Part shown: piece by piece, positions 1 through 8,616 of the stretch | How positions within the stretch are numbered: position 1 is the stretch's first letter | How the letters are laid out: each line of letters begins with the position of its first letter | DNA from: Bacteroides sp. 51 | Lineage (GTDB): Bacteria > Bacteroidota > Bacteroidia > Bacteroidales > Bacteroidaceae | Reading direction: 5' to 3' | Assembly (NCBI RefSeq): GCF_010500965.1 | Contig: NZ_QVMI01000009.1 | Location: 230,401-294,400, forward strand | Length of the DNA stretch: 64,000 nt | Notes under the pieces: model-generated | Database searches by the model: none | Told to the model about the DNA's origin: nothing | The model's input: the letters and a program-made list of their open reading frames with translations, nothing else | Position numbers and translations under genes: made by a program

Positions 1-1488
1 GAAATTCAGAACGTTGTCGAATACCTGCTCTTCCCAATAAGATGTTGTTTCTTCATGATAGGGGTAATCTCTCTTCGAGCGGGTGTCTGCCACGTATTTA
101 GGCGTATGATACGTTTGGCGTCTGTGCTGCCCCTGATAGTTGTAGCTTGTTTTGAAACTCAACCAACTGGTGAAGTTCATCGTCAGCGCTATGTTACCGG
201 TCGTCATATACCTTTTATTGGTTGTTTTTTCGTAGTGTTGATCGGCCATCACGTTCCGGTTGTTGGGTATGCCGTTGAAATTGGTCAGTCCGAAGCCATA
301 CTCATTGTTATCGTCATAGATGGGTACCAATGGAGAAATCATATACATTTCTTTGATTTGGTATTCCGGCTGCTTGCTGTCTGTGAATCTGAAAGATAGG
401 TTGGCATCGACATCGAAGATGTGCTTGCTCATGCGTATCTTAGCCCGTGCATTGTCTTGGCGAAAGTCATTTCCCAGGAAGATTCCTCTTTCGTCTGCAT
501 GGTTGTACGAGATGGAGTACTGGGCATTCTCCGATCCGCCACGTACGCTGGCCATGTAGCTTTGCGCCAGTCCGCTACGCATCATGGCATCTTGCCAATC
601 GGTGTCTATACCGGTGTCTTTGGTGATGTAAGCAGGGAGTGTTCTGGGGTTACTGGCGTACTTGTTATAGTTTTCATACATCTGTCTGTGTACTTGCTTG
701 TACTCGGCAGCGTTAAGCATGTCTAGCTTTTCTGCTACTTTGGTGTAGCTCAGGTAACTGCTGAAGTCAACTTTCGTTTCGCCCTTCTTACCGTTCTTTG
801 TGGTGATGATGATTACTCCGTTTGCTGCCACCGATCCGTAGATGGCTGCTGCTGCACCGTCCTTCAGCACTTCCATACTGGCAATGTCTTGCGGATTTAC
901 ATTATCGATATCGCCTGGAAATCCGTCGATGATATAAAGCGGTTCATTATCGCCAAAGGTTTTTACCCCGCGAATCTTTACCTGAACGCCTGCTCCGGCG
1001 TTACCCCCGGCTCTTTGAACGTTTACTCCTGCGATACGTCCTTGCAAGGCTTCGGCGGGATTGGTGGTGCTGCGCTTGCTCAGTTCATCAACGTCTACGG
1101 ATGAAATAGCTCCCGTCATGTCGCTCTTTTTCATGGTACCGTAACCGATAACTACGGTTTCTTCGAGCATCTGACTGTCTTCTGTAAGTGCAACTTTGAT
1201 GGTTGTACGGTTGTTTACTGCAACTTCTGCTGTTTTATATCCCACATAAGAAATAACGATGGTAGCTTGTGGGCTAACGGTTAGTGTGAAATTGCCATCA
1301 TAATCTGTGATAAGTCCATTGGTGGTGCCTTTTTCTACAACACTTGCTCCAATGATGGGTTCTCCTGCGGTATCGGCCACAGTTCCTTTGAGTTGAATAC
1401 TCTGTGCAAAAGCACTGAATGGAGATAAGAGGATAAGTAACAATATAAAAGGTATTGCTGCACCTCTTAGATACTGTTTGTGATTCAT
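1..1488 (-). CDS. SusC/RagA-like TonB-dependent outer-membrane receptor, N-terminal part
   Basis: Open frame of 496 codons running off the left edge of the window, so the C-terminal beta-barrel is missing. It starts at the ATG whose complement is at 1486-1488. I read a signal peptide (ILLLILLSPFSAFAQS), a CarboxypepD_reg-like domain (GTVADTAGEPIIGASVVEKG), a TonB-box-like stretch (EETVVIGYG) and a plug domain (AEALQGRIAGV, then IRGVKTFGDNEPLYIIDG). SusC proteins import oligosaccharides or peptides across the outer membrane together with a SusD lipoprotein, which presumably lies outside the window. The substrate cannot be told from here. The gene is the next one downstream of the TPR/HTH regulator at 1694-3313 on the same strand, which is a likely controller. 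Confidence 0.93.
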   Translation of the reverse strand, partial: MNHKQYLRGAAIPFILLLILLSPFSAFAQSIQLKGTVADTAGEPIIGASVVEKGTTNGLITDYDGNFTLTVSPQATIVISYVGYKTAEVAVNNRTTIKVALTEDSQMLEETVVIGYGTMKKSDMTGAISSVDVDELSKRSTTNPAEALQGRIAGVNVQRAGGNAGAGVQVKIRGVKTFGDNEPLYIIDGFPGDIDNVNPQDIASMEVLKDGAAAAIYGSVAANGVIIITTKNGKKGETKVDFSSYLSYTKVAEKLDMLNAAEYKQVHRQMYENYNKYASNPRTLPAYITKDTGIDTDWQDAMMRSGLAQSYMASVRGGSENAQYSISYNHADERGIFLGNDFRQDNARAKIRMSKHIFDVDANLSFRFTDSKQPEYQIKEMYMISPLVPIYDDNNEYGFGLTNFNGIPNNRNVMADQHYEKTTNKRYMTTGNIALTMNFTSWLSFKTSYNYQGQHRRQTYHTPKYVADTRSKRDYPYHEETTSYWEEQVFDNVLNF

Positions 1489-1571
1489 GTGATTAAATAT
1501 TAGAAGGTTAATACTCGCTTTCGAATATGTAGCTAAGTAAACCTAAAAAATGGAGAAGGCCGAAAGAAAAT

Positions 1572-1679
1572 AATCTACTTCCGGTCTACAAAAGGGGGAA
1601 AATATGGTACTTTTTGATCTACAACGAAAAATGTAAAGTATTGATATCTAGTTGTTTGTTTTGACTAGACGATCTACAA
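1572..1679 (-). promoter_or_regulatory. Candidate operator cluster upstream of the SusC gene (helically phased TTGTAGAYC sites)
   Basis: On the plus strand GATCTACAA occurs at 1671-1679 and 1616-1624, GGTCTACAA at 1583-1591 and a weaker AATCTACTT at 1572-1580. Start-to-start distances are 55, 33 and 11 nt, all multiples of 11, which would put the sites on one face of the helix. They lie in the 205-nt gap between the regulator stop and the SusC start. Binding by the neighbouring regulator is an inference. Confidence 0.4.
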
Positions 1680-1693
1680 AACGTTGGTTTAGC

Positions 1694-3313
1694 CTAGATG
1701 CTCTGAAGATATGTTGTTATATCCTCATCTGTTTGTAATTCCAGCGATTTCCGTAGTCTGTACCGGTTCATGTTGATGGTTTTGGGTATGGCTCCTGTTA
1801 GAAGTGATATTTCTTTGGTCGACAGGTTTACGCGGAGTAGCGTTGCCAGATATCTTTCTCCCTGAGTCAGGTTGGGGTGTTTGGTCAATAAGCGTTTCAG
1901 GAAATCCGCATTCTTTTGCTCAATGTTCATGAGCATGGCGTTTGTATCTTCATTGCCTACCTGGTGTTGGCTGATAAAGGCATTGACTTTCTTTAAATGA
2001 GGCTGTATATTGGTTGCATCCATTTTATAACCTTCTTTGATTTGCTCCCGTATTTTATCTAACAACTCATTACGGCTACGCAAGAACATGGCAAAACTGG
2101 TCACTTCCTGCCGGGTTACTTCAAGTTCACTTTCTACATGAAGGAGGGCTTGTTCGTGTTGTTTTACTTTAAGCTCTGCCACTTCGCGCTCAGATTGTTC
2201 CAACTGATAACGAGTTTCTACTAACTGTAGGTCTTTGCGACGTTTAATCCAACGCGGAAGGAATATGGCAACAAGGACAAGAAGCGCCAGAACGGCAACC
2301 AATATAAACGTATTCCGTTTTAATATTTCTATTTCGTAGGCTTGTTCTTTGAGTGCAGTCTCTTTCTGTAAATTCTGCACTCTTTTTTCTGATAATTCCT
2401 GTTCTACGCTTCGCAGCTTTTGATCATTCTGAAGTTCAATACTCATATTGTATAGCTGTAGCAGGCATTCATACGCTTTGTCATATTGCCTCATGGCAGA
2501 ATATACCCAGGAGGAATACTCGTAATTATCGCAGATGAGTTCTTTAGCGGCAGATTCATCCGCAGCTTCCCTGGCTTTGGCCAATGCTTCGAGTGCTTTG
2601 GGGTATTGTTTGGCAAAGTAATACTGTTTACCCATATTGTTATAATTCTCTGCCAATGCCCAGGTGGCATTCATGTTTTTGTTGATGATGATTGCCTCCT
2701 GTATGAGGTTTAGTTTTTCGTTGATGTCTCCTTCATAAAGACACATATTATTCAGGTTTGCAGCTACTGCCTTGACATCTCCGATCCGGCGATTAATCTG
2801 GAGCGAATTACGGAAAAGCTGCTCGGCTGTTTTGAATTCGTTTAAACTGTAATGAATGATTCCGCGGTTATTATAACTGGCTGCCAGGCGCGTAGAATCC
2901 TGGTAGATTTTGCTAAGTGAGGTGGCTTTATCGTTTATCTCGAATGCTTTGGTGTAATCCCTTAACCGGCAATATAGGTTGGATATTTGCATGAGTATAT
3001 CCGTATATAGTGCATGTTCCGTTTCCGGGCAGCAATCCCGTGCGTCATATAATGTTTTTATACTGATATCGAAGTCGCCCAGATACTTATAGGCAACGCC
3101 ATTGACTAATAATGCCCGTGCTTTCTGCGGATTAGGACACTCGGGTGAGATCAACTCTATTGCCTTTTGGGAGAAATAAGCCGACTGTTTAGGGTTGGTA
3201 TATGCAACGGTTTGCGCCCTGTTTATCAGAGAGTCGATTTTGTTATTTGCCGTTGAAACAGCCGTTGAACAGATAACAAGGAACAGGAAGATAAAGTCCC
3301 TGGTGTTTTTCAT
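1694..3313 (-). CDS. Membrane-anchored TPR protein with C-terminal HTH (SusCD-associated regulator)
   Basis: 539 aa from the ATG at 3313. An upstream in-frame Met at 3352 is rejected because a -7 element (3350-3357) overlaps it and because the Met at 3313 begins a good signal sequence (RDFIFLFLVICSTAVSTA). Next come about six TPR repeats (roughly residues 30-300, e.g. AASYNNRGIIHYSLNEFKTA), one membrane helix (FILVAVLALLVLVAIFLP, about residue 340), a coiled coil, and a C-terminal LuxR-like HTH (LTQGERYLATLLRVNLSTKE). This architecture is common in Bacteroidetes for regulators of outer-membrane uptake genes: the periplasmic TPRs sense and the cytoplasmic HTH binds DNA. It sits directly upstream of the partial SusC gene on the same strand. 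Confidence 0.85.
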   Translation of the reverse strand: MKNTRDFIFLFLVICSTAVSTANNKIDSLINRAQTVAYTNPKQSAYFSQKAIELISPECPNPQKARALLVNGVAYKYLGDFDISIKTLYDARDCCPETEHALYTDILMQISNLYCRLRDYTKAFEINDKATSLSKIYQDSTRLAASYNNRGIIHYSLNEFKTAEQLFRNSLQINRRIGDVKAVAANLNNMCLYEGDINEKLNLIQEAIIINKNMNATWALAENYNNMGKQYYFAKQYPKALEALAKAREAADESAAKELICDNYEYSSWVYSAMRQYDKAYECLLQLYNMSIELQNDQKLRSVEQELSEKRVQNLQKETALKEQAYEIEILKRNTFILVAVLALLVLVAIFLPRWIKRRKDLQLVETRYQLEQSEREVAELKVKQHEQALLHVESELEVTRQEVTSFAMFLRSRNELLDKIREQIKEGYKMDATNIQPHLKKVNAFISQHQVGNEDTNAMLMNIEQKNADFLKRLLTKHPNLTQGERYLATLLRVNLSTKEISLLTGAIPKTINMNRYRLRKSLELQTDEDITTYLQSI

Positions 3314-3349
3314 AGTAATTGTATCGTCTTGAATAGTGAGGTTCGAATA

Positions 3350-3357
3350 CAAATATA
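3350..3357 (-). promoter_or_regulatory. -7 promoter element of the TPR/HTH regulator
   Basis: CAAATATA on the plus strand reads TATATTTG on the minus strand, matching the Bacteroidetes TAnnTTTG motif, 36 nt upstream of the chosen start. No clear -33 box at the usual distance. Confidence 0.45.
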
Positions 3358-3416
3358 GTCGTTTCTCTCAAAAAAAAGCACGCAAGTTGTTACAAAAGCA
3401 AAAGAAATGTCAACTC

Positions 3417-3530
3417 GTTAAACATGTTGACTGGCTACGTTAACACGTCAACTCCGGGGCTTAACACCATGAGTAGCGGTGTATAGCACGGCATATACTG
3501 GCGTTAACGTAGAAAGTTGGCGTGTTTAAC
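3417..3530. repeat. Phased array of GTTAAC-like words, about 21.4-nt period, ends inverted
   Basis: GTTAAC-like words begin at 3417, 3439, 3460, 3481, 3503 and 3524 (spacings 22, 21, 21, 22, 21). The outer 28 nt (3417-3444 and 3503-3530) are also imperfect inverted copies of each other, sharing GTTAACGTAG and TTTAAC. It lies between the terminator of the TPR lipoprotein and the promoter of the regulator. It is non-coding. I do not recognise the family. Confidence 0.6.
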
Positions 3531-3548
3531 AAGAAAATAGGAGGAATA

Positions 3549-3582
3549 AAAAGAGCCCGGTTACGAATGAACCGGGCTCTTT
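3549..3582 (-). terminator. Rho-independent terminator of the TPR lipoprotein gene
   Basis: A 13-bp stem (3550-3562 with 3570-3582, core AGAGCCCGGTT) with a 7-nt loop is followed on the minus strand by TTTTTATT. It lies 23 nt past the stop codon at 3605. Confidence 0.9.
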
Positions 3583-3604
3583 CCAAAAAAAAACAAACTA
3601 TAAA

Positions 3605-5296
3605 TTATCTCAGTAAACCTGAGATTTCAGAAGTATATTTTGCAAATTCAAGATCAGTAGCAGCATGTTTTGCTAATGAAGAATCTTTTGCGATAGCGTT
3701 CTTCAGGTTGCTTGTAACCATTGAAGAATTGTTAGTTCTTGCACCCAATACTGCTTTCAGGTAATCTGTGTAAGCATCAGCTTTTTGGATTCCGTCTAAA
3801 GTAGTTTTAGCTTTGTTGTAATCCTTAGCAAGGATCTGAGCTAAAGCAGCACTGTTAGTTTTTGTAGAACCGAAAGCGTTTACAGCTCTGTCATATTGAC
3901 CTTGAGCGATGTAAAGGTTACCCAATGATTCGTTCAGTTCAGGAGTACCGGAAGCTTTTCCGAAGTATGATTCAGCACCAGCTACATCACCCTTCTTAAG
4001 AGCGATAAGACCTAAGTTCATGTTAACTTCAGGAGCGCTCTTAATGCTGTTTGCTTTGTTGAAGAATGATTCTGCTTTCGCGAAATCACCAGCTTCGTAA
4101 GCCAACATACCTAAGTTGTTGAAACCACGGTAATCGCTTGGGAATTGTTTTGTAGCTTTAGTATAGATATCTTCTTGTTTAGCAGCATCGTTAGTAAGCG
4201 TTGCAGCGTAAAGAAGTTCTTCTACGTTCAATGCGCTTGGGTTAGAAGCAGCTAATTGAGCAATTTCTTCGTCAGATTTACCAATGATTTCGTAGTTCAA
4301 TGTCAAACGTGAACGTCTCAACTGAGGAAGGATTTCGTCAGCAAGCGTTTTGTATACAGAAGAAATGTTTTTGATTTCGTTTTCTCTTTGTTCCGGATCT
4401 TTGTACATTGAAAGAACGCGAAGGATCAGTTCTTTATCCTGGATGTTTGATTTGCTAACCAATTCCTGGAAACCGTCCCAGTCTTGTGCAGTGTATTTAG
4501 CATCCAAAGTAAGGTCAACTTTCGCTTTCTTCAATTCTTTGCTCAAATACTTAGCAGTGTTATCTTCACGATTTTCAGCCAGACCAGTGTTCAATTTAAC
4601 ACCACCGTCAGGAGATGCATAAGCTGAAACCTCAAGGTTAGTGATTTTCTTGTTTTCAGCAGCGTAAACATCAGAGATGTCTTGTTTGAAAGTTTTCATA
4701 TCACCTTTGTTCAACTCGCTTGCACGTAGGTTAGCTTGTTGGATAAGGAACATGATGTTAGCTTGTTTAGCTTCTTTGATGATACGTTGGAAAGCGTCAG
4801 CACCTAAACCGGTGTTGGCATTGTTCAATGTGTTTTCAAGCAATGCAGAAGTAGCGATCACACCATCAGCAACCTTCACAGGAGGAATAGTAATAACTTT
4901 GTCGCCGATCTTTGCGTTGAATTCAAGATAAAGTTCTGACTTAGCCATCGCTGGTACATAGTCAAAATTAGCTTTCATAGAATAGTTACCACCTACTTTG
5001 TAGTTGATAGCCTGATTGTTGCCTTCTACTTTTTCACCTTGGAATGTAGTAGACTGGCTTCTAGCTTCGCCGCCGTTCCATTTCAAAACCGGAGTAACTT
5101 CTACTACCGCTTTTTTCTTGAAATACTTTTCAGGGAATTTTCCGTGAATAGTAACAGGAACTTTTCCACCTACTGCTTCAAGAACTTGAGGATTAGTAGT
5201 AAAATAATCCGATGATAATTCACCCATTTTGCCACTACATGATGATAGGGCAACAACCACTGTTAACAGAAGTGGTAAATACAGTTTCTTAATCAT
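3605..5296 (-). CDS. TPR-repeat lipoprotein with OmpA-like region
   Basis: 563 aa from the ATG at 5296. Thirty extra in-frame codons upstream are rejected because they precede the lipoprotein signal and overlap the promoter. The lipobox is LSSCSGKMG, with Cys near residue 19. Residues about 30-165 form a beta-rich N-terminal part. Residues about 190-300 look OmpA-like (ITNLEVSAYASPDGGVKLN and AENREDNTAKYLSKELKKAK). TPR repeats follow to the C-terminus (YRGFNNLGMLAYEAGDFAKA, VNMNLGLIALKKGDVAGAES). The family is conserved in Bacteroidales. An envelope or peptidoglycan-linked role is inferred from the OmpA-like part; the precise function is unknown. It is a single-gene unit with its own terminator. 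Confidence 0.85.
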   Translation of the reverse strand: MIKKLYLPLLLTVVVALSSCSGKMGELSSDYFTTNPQVLEAVGGKVPVTIHGKFPEKYFKKKAVVEVTPVLKWNGGEARSQSTTFQGEKVEGNNQAINYKVGGNYSMKANFDYVPAMAKSELYLEFNAKIGDKVITIPPVKVADGVIATSALLENTLNNANTGLGADAFQRIIKEAKQANIMFLIQQANLRASELNKGDMKTFKQDISDVYAAENKKITNLEVSAYASPDGGVKLNTGLAENREDNTAKYLSKELKKAKVDLTLDAKYTAQDWDGFQELVSKSNIQDKELILRVLSMYKDPEQRENEIKNISSVYKTLADEILPQLRRSRLTLNYEIIGKSDEEIAQLAASNPSALNVEELLYAATLTNDAAKQEDIYTKATKQFPSDYRGFNNLGMLAYEAGDFAKAESFFNKANSIKSAPEVNMNLGLIALKKGDVAGAESYFGKASGTPELNESLGNLYIAQGQYDRAVNAFGSTKTNSAALAQILAKDYNKAKTTLDGIQKADAYTDYLKAVLGARTNNSSMVTSNLKNAIAKDSSLAKHAATDLEFAKYTSEISGLLR

Positions 5297-5383
5297 TTTT
5301 CTAAGGTATAAATTAAACGTTTGTAATTGATTTATTATTATTTTTTTATCGTTTAACCATAAGCTAGTCCTTGCGAACGTAGG

Positions 5384-5391
5384 CAAAGATA
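5384..5391 (-). promoter_or_regulatory. -7 promoter element of the TPR lipoprotein
   Basis: CAAAGATA on the plus strand is TATCTTTG on the minus strand, 88 nt upstream of the start at 5296. No good -33 box is visible. Confidence 0.4.
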
Positions 5392-5499
5392 CCGATTTAT
5401 TGGATAAAATGTTAACTCATAGGCCAAAAATATCATAATTTTATAAAAAATCATACTAAGTGAGTATTTATTTCCTGATTGAGAACAAAATAGTACCTA

Positions 5500-6441
5500 T
5501 TATTGTTCATTCTCAGGCGCATTGTTTCTTCTGTATTTTATATTCCGGGGGTGGTGTTCTATGATTTCAGAGCGCAACATATTCCGGTCTATATGTGTAT
5601 AAATCTCCGTAGTTGCGATTGTCTCATGTCCCAACATGCTTTGAATGGCCCGCAAGTTGGCTCCGCCCTCAAGCAGGTGCGTGGCGAAAGAGTGTCTGAA
5701 GGTATGCGGACTGATATTCTTTTTTATGCCTGCCGTTGTTGCCAATTCTTTTATCATATGAAAGATCATAATGCGCGACAGGTTTGTGCCTCTTCTACTT
5801 AAAAAAAGATAGTCTTCAAAGTCTTTTTTTGCAGTTACCTGATTTCTGTCTAATATATACAATTTAATCTCATTTATGGCTTTAGGAGAGATGGGAACCA
5901 GCCGCTGTTTACTTCCTTTTCCCTCAACTTTAATAAAGCCCTCATCCAGATATAGTTCAGACAACTTTAGATTGGTTAATTCTGAGACGCGCAGGCCGCA
6001 ACTGTATAATGTTTCCAGAATAGCTTTATTTCTTTGCCCCTCGTTCTTACTCAGGTCGATGGCTGAGATTATGGCATCAATCTCTTCTATGGTAAGTATC
6101 TCCGGAAGTTTGAAACCGATCTTAGGGCCTTCGAGCAATTCCGAAGGGTCGGCTTCCAGATAGTCGGTAAGAATCAGGAAATTAAAAAAAGACTTTATGC
6201 CCGAGATGATGCGTGCCTGCGAACGGGCATGAATGCCGATATCGTGCAATCCGGCTACAAATTGTTGTAAGTTGTCTAACGTGATGTCTTTTATCGCAAT
6301 TCCTTCCAGGGTAAGAAACGACATGAGTTTGTCCAGGTCGGTCAGGTAGGCATCCAATGTATTGGGCGATAATGATTTTTCGAATTTAAGGTATCGCTGA
6401 TACTGTTTAATTATCTTGCCCGTTTCATCCTTATTAATCAT
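5500..6441 (-). CDS. xerD: Site-specific tyrosine recombinase XerD
   Basis: 313 aa, the usual Xer length. An N-terminal SAM-like core-binding domain (residues about 10-95, YQRYLKFEKSLSPNTLDAYL) is followed by a catalytic domain. The catalytic residues are visible: Arg in SCGLRVSELTNL, Lys in VEGKGSKQRLVPI, His-x-x-Arg in SPHTFRHSFATHLLEGG, His in QSMLGHETIATT and Tyr in TEIYTHID. XerD acts with XerC at dif to resolve chromosome dimers. It is divergent from aroQ and shares a 156-nt promoter region with it. It is distinguished from the mobile-element integrase at 61742 by its shorter length and XerD-type C-terminus. The Xer assignment is firm; XerD rather than XerC rests on overall similarity. 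Confidence 0.93.
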   Translation of the reverse strand: MINKDETGKIIKQYQRYLKFEKSLSPNTLDAYLTDLDKLMSFLTLEGIAIKDITLDNLQQFVAGLHDIGIHARSQARIISGIKSFFNFLILTDYLEADPSELLEGPKIGFKLPEILTIEEIDAIISAIDLSKNEGQRNKAILETLYSCGLRVSELTNLKLSELYLDEGFIKVEGKGSKQRLVPISPKAINEIKLYILDRNQVTAKKDFEDYLFLSRRGTNLSRIMIFHMIKELATTAGIKKNISPHTFRHSFATHLLEGGANLRAIQSMLGHETIATTEIYTHIDRNMLRSEIIEHHPRNIKYRRNNAPENEQ

Positions 6442-6447
6442 ATTTCA

Positions 6448-6476
6448 TTTGTTTTCATTCTTTTTTTCTACCTTTG
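6448..6476 (+). promoter_or_regulatory. Promoter of aroQ
   Basis: TTTG at 6448-6451 and TACCTTTG at 6469-6476 with 17 nt between them, close to the Bacteroidetes -33/-7 arrangement. Confidence 0.55.
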
Positions 6477-6500
6477 CACCTTGAAATACTGTTCTTTGGG

Positions 6501-6508
6501 CAAAGGTA
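6501..6508 (-). promoter_or_regulatory. -7 promoter element of xerD
   Basis: CAAAGGTA on the plus strand is TACCTTTG on the minus strand, 60 nt upstream of the xerD start. TTTG words (minus strand) further up are closer than the usual spacing. Confidence 0.45.
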
Positions 6509-6597
6509 GTGAAAACCAAATACAAAGCCAAGCTTGCTTGAGCTATGTTGAGGCGCATCCTATCTTATGGGAAAGATATTAAAAACAATCCGATAGT

Positions 6598-7020
6598 ATG
6601 ATAAGGATACAAATTATTAACGGGCCAAACATTAACCTATTGGGTAAGCGTGAACCCACTATTTATGGTAACGTTACATTTGAGGATTACTTGATTGATC
6701 TTCGTAGCAAATATCCGGAAACTGAGATTGATTACTACCAATCGAATGTTGAAGGTGAGCTAATAAACAAGATTCAGGAAGTGGGATTTGATGTGGATGG
6801 GATTGTTTTGAATGCAGGTGCATATACTCATACTTCGATTGCCCTGCAAGATGCTATTCGTTCGGTTACTTCGCCTGTGGTTGAGGTACATATTTCCAAT
6901 GTTCATAAGAGAGAGGAATTCCGCCATACTTCCATGATTGCTGCTGCATGTGTGGGGGTGATCTGTGGTTTTGGACTCGACTCTTATCGCCTGGCGGTTG
7001 AGGCATTGATAAAGAGATAG
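6598..7020 (+). CDS. aroQ: Type II 3-dehydroquinate dehydratase
   Basis: 140 aa, typical of the type II enzyme, which trans-dehydrates 3-dehydroquinate to 3-dehydroshikimate in the shikimate pathway. Diagnostic stretches are IQIINGPNINLLGKREPTIYG-like at the N-terminus (catalytic Tyr in the flexible loop), NAGAYTHTSIALQDAI, and VHISNVHKREEFRHTS carrying the catalytic His. It begins a plus-strand run with pyk 39 nt downstream. The start at 6598 follows the promoter at 6448-6476. Confidence 0.96.
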   Translation: MIRIQIINGPNINLLGKREPTIYGNVTFEDYLIDLRSKYPETEIDYYQSNVEGELINKIQEVGFDVDGIVLNAGAYTHTSIALQDAIRSVTSPVVEVHISNVHKREEFRHTSMIAAACVGVICGFGLDSYRLAVEALIKR

Positions 7021-7059
7021 TTTTTTTAGGTTATTATATATTTAAGGTAATTAGTATTT

Positions 7060-8514
7060 ATGAAGAAGCATACTAAGATTGTTGCTACTATTTCTGATAA
7101 ACGTTGTGACGTAGAGTTTTTACAGCAGCTTTATGAAGCTGGAATGAATGTAGTCCGTATGAACTCTGCCCACCTGGATAGAGAGGGCTTTGATAAGATT
7201 ATTAATAATGTACGGGCAGTATCGAACAATATTGCCATTCTGATGGACACCAAAGGCCCTGAAGTGCGTACTACCGTTTGTGCTGAACCCATTCCTTTCT
7301 GCACGGGCGAAAAGGTGAAAATAATCGGCGATCCGAACCGGGAAACAACCCGTGATTGCATCGCTGTTTCCTATAAAGAATTTGTTGAAGATGTAAGAAT
7401 CGGAGGTGATGTACTTATCGACGATGGTGAACTTGATCTTAAAGTAGTAGGCCGCGAAGATGGTTACCTGCTTTGTGAGGTTTTAAACGATGCTACTCTC
7501 GGAAGCCGTAAGAGTGTGAATGTTCCCGGAATGCGCATCAATCTGCCTTCGCTTACAGAAAGAGATAAAACAAACATCCTGTACGCTATCGAAAAAGATA
7601 TCGATTTTATCGCTCACTCTTTTGTAAGAACAAAACAAGATGTACTGGATATTCAGGAAATCCTGGATGAACATAATAGCGAGATACAGATCATCTCAAA
7701 AATAGAAAACCAGGAAGGTGTTGATAATATCGACGAAATTCTGGAAGCAACTTATGGTATTATGATTGCCCGCGGCGACCTTGGAATCGAGATTCCGCAA
7801 CAAAAGATACCGGGTATTCAACGTAAGTTGATTAAGAAATGTATTCTGGCTAAACGTCCGGTGATTGTAGCCACCCAGATGCTTCACACCATGATCCATA
7901 ATCCCCGTCCTACCCGTGCGGAGGTTACTGATATTGCCAATGCAATTTATTACCGTACCGATGCTTTGATGCTGAGTGGCGAAACGGCTTATGGGAAATA
8001 TCCGGTAGAGGCTTTACGTACAATGGCTCAGATTGCTGAACAGGCAGAGAAAGATAAGCTGGAAGAAAATGATATCCGTATTCCATTAAGTTCGGATACT
8101 ATAGATGTAACCGCTTTTCTGGCTAAACAAGCTGTAAAAGCTACATCCAAAATGCATATTCGTGCCATTATTACTGATAGTTATACCGGACGAACAGCGC
8201 GTTATGTTGCTGCTTTCCGTGGTAAATATCCGGTACTGGCCATCTGTTATAAAGAAAAGACCATGCGTTTGATGGCTCTTTCTTATGGTGTACTCCCCAT
8301 CTTCCTGGAAGAGAAAGACAATGCACGTACTTATTTCTTCTCAGCATTGCAAATGTTGCTGGAAAGCAAGCGTGTAAAACCAGATGATATGTACGCTTAT
8401 TTAAGCGGTAGTTTCGGAGAAGGTGGAGGTACTACTTTCCTGGAAATCAATAAAGTAAATACCGTATTGGCCAACGCCGAAGATTATTATCTTCCCAGCT
8501 TCAGCCAGCGATAG
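7060..8514 (+). CDS. pyk: Pyruvate kinase
   Basis: 484 aa, normal length. It transfers phosphate from phosphoenolpyruvate to ADP, the last step of glycolysis. Visible motifs are the N-terminal KIVATISDKRCDVEFL, ILMDTKGPEVRT, the barrel signature IMIARGDLGIEIPQQKIP, VATQMLHTMIHNPRPTRAEV (nucleotide/substrate loop) and a C-terminal allosteric domain from about residue 350 (AIITDSYTGRTARYVAAFRG). It lies 39 nt behind aroQ, probably co-transcribed. The gene is followed by a hairpin made of octamer-like words (8515-8614). Confidence 0.97.
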   Translation: MKKHTKIVATISDKRCDVEFLQQLYEAGMNVVRMNSAHLDREGFDKIINNVRAVSNNIAILMDTKGPEVRTTVCAEPIPFCTGEKVKIIGDPNRETTRDCIAVSYKEFVEDVRIGGDVLIDDGELDLKVVGREDGYLLCEVLNDATLGSRKSVNVPGMRINLPSLTERDKTNILYAIEKDIDFIAHSFVRTKQDVLDIQEILDEHNSEIQIISKIENQEGVDNIDEILEATYGIMIARGDLGIEIPQQKIPGIQRKLIKKCILAKRPVIVATQMLHTMIHNPRPTRAEVTDIANAIYYRTDALMLSGETAYGKYPVEALRTMAQIAEQAEKDKLEENDIRIPLSSDTIDVTAFLAKQAVKATSKMHIRAIITDSYTGRTARYVAAFRGKYPVLAICYKEKTMRLMALSYGVLPIFLEEKDNARTYFFSALQMLLESKRVKPDDMYAYLSGSFGEGGGTTFLEINKVNTVLANAEDYYLPSFSQR

Positions 8515-8614
8515 TTTAAGCTTTTAAGATTTTGAGTTTTTAAGTCTATAAGTTTAAGAATTCAAAAGTATCCTCTGGTCTTAAAAACTTAAAAACTAAA
8601 GAACTTAAAGACTC
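8515..8614. repeat. AT-rich hairpin made of octamer words (CTTAAAAA family)
   Basis: The left half is built of words such as TTTTTAAG and TCTATAAG. The right half (8580-8614) is built of CTTAAAAA, CTAAAGAA and CTTAAAGA at 8-nt spacing. The halves are imperfect inverted copies. It fills the gap between pyk and the next gene and probably acts as a terminator or 3'-end hairpin. Confidence 0.55.
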
Positions 8615-8616
8615 AA

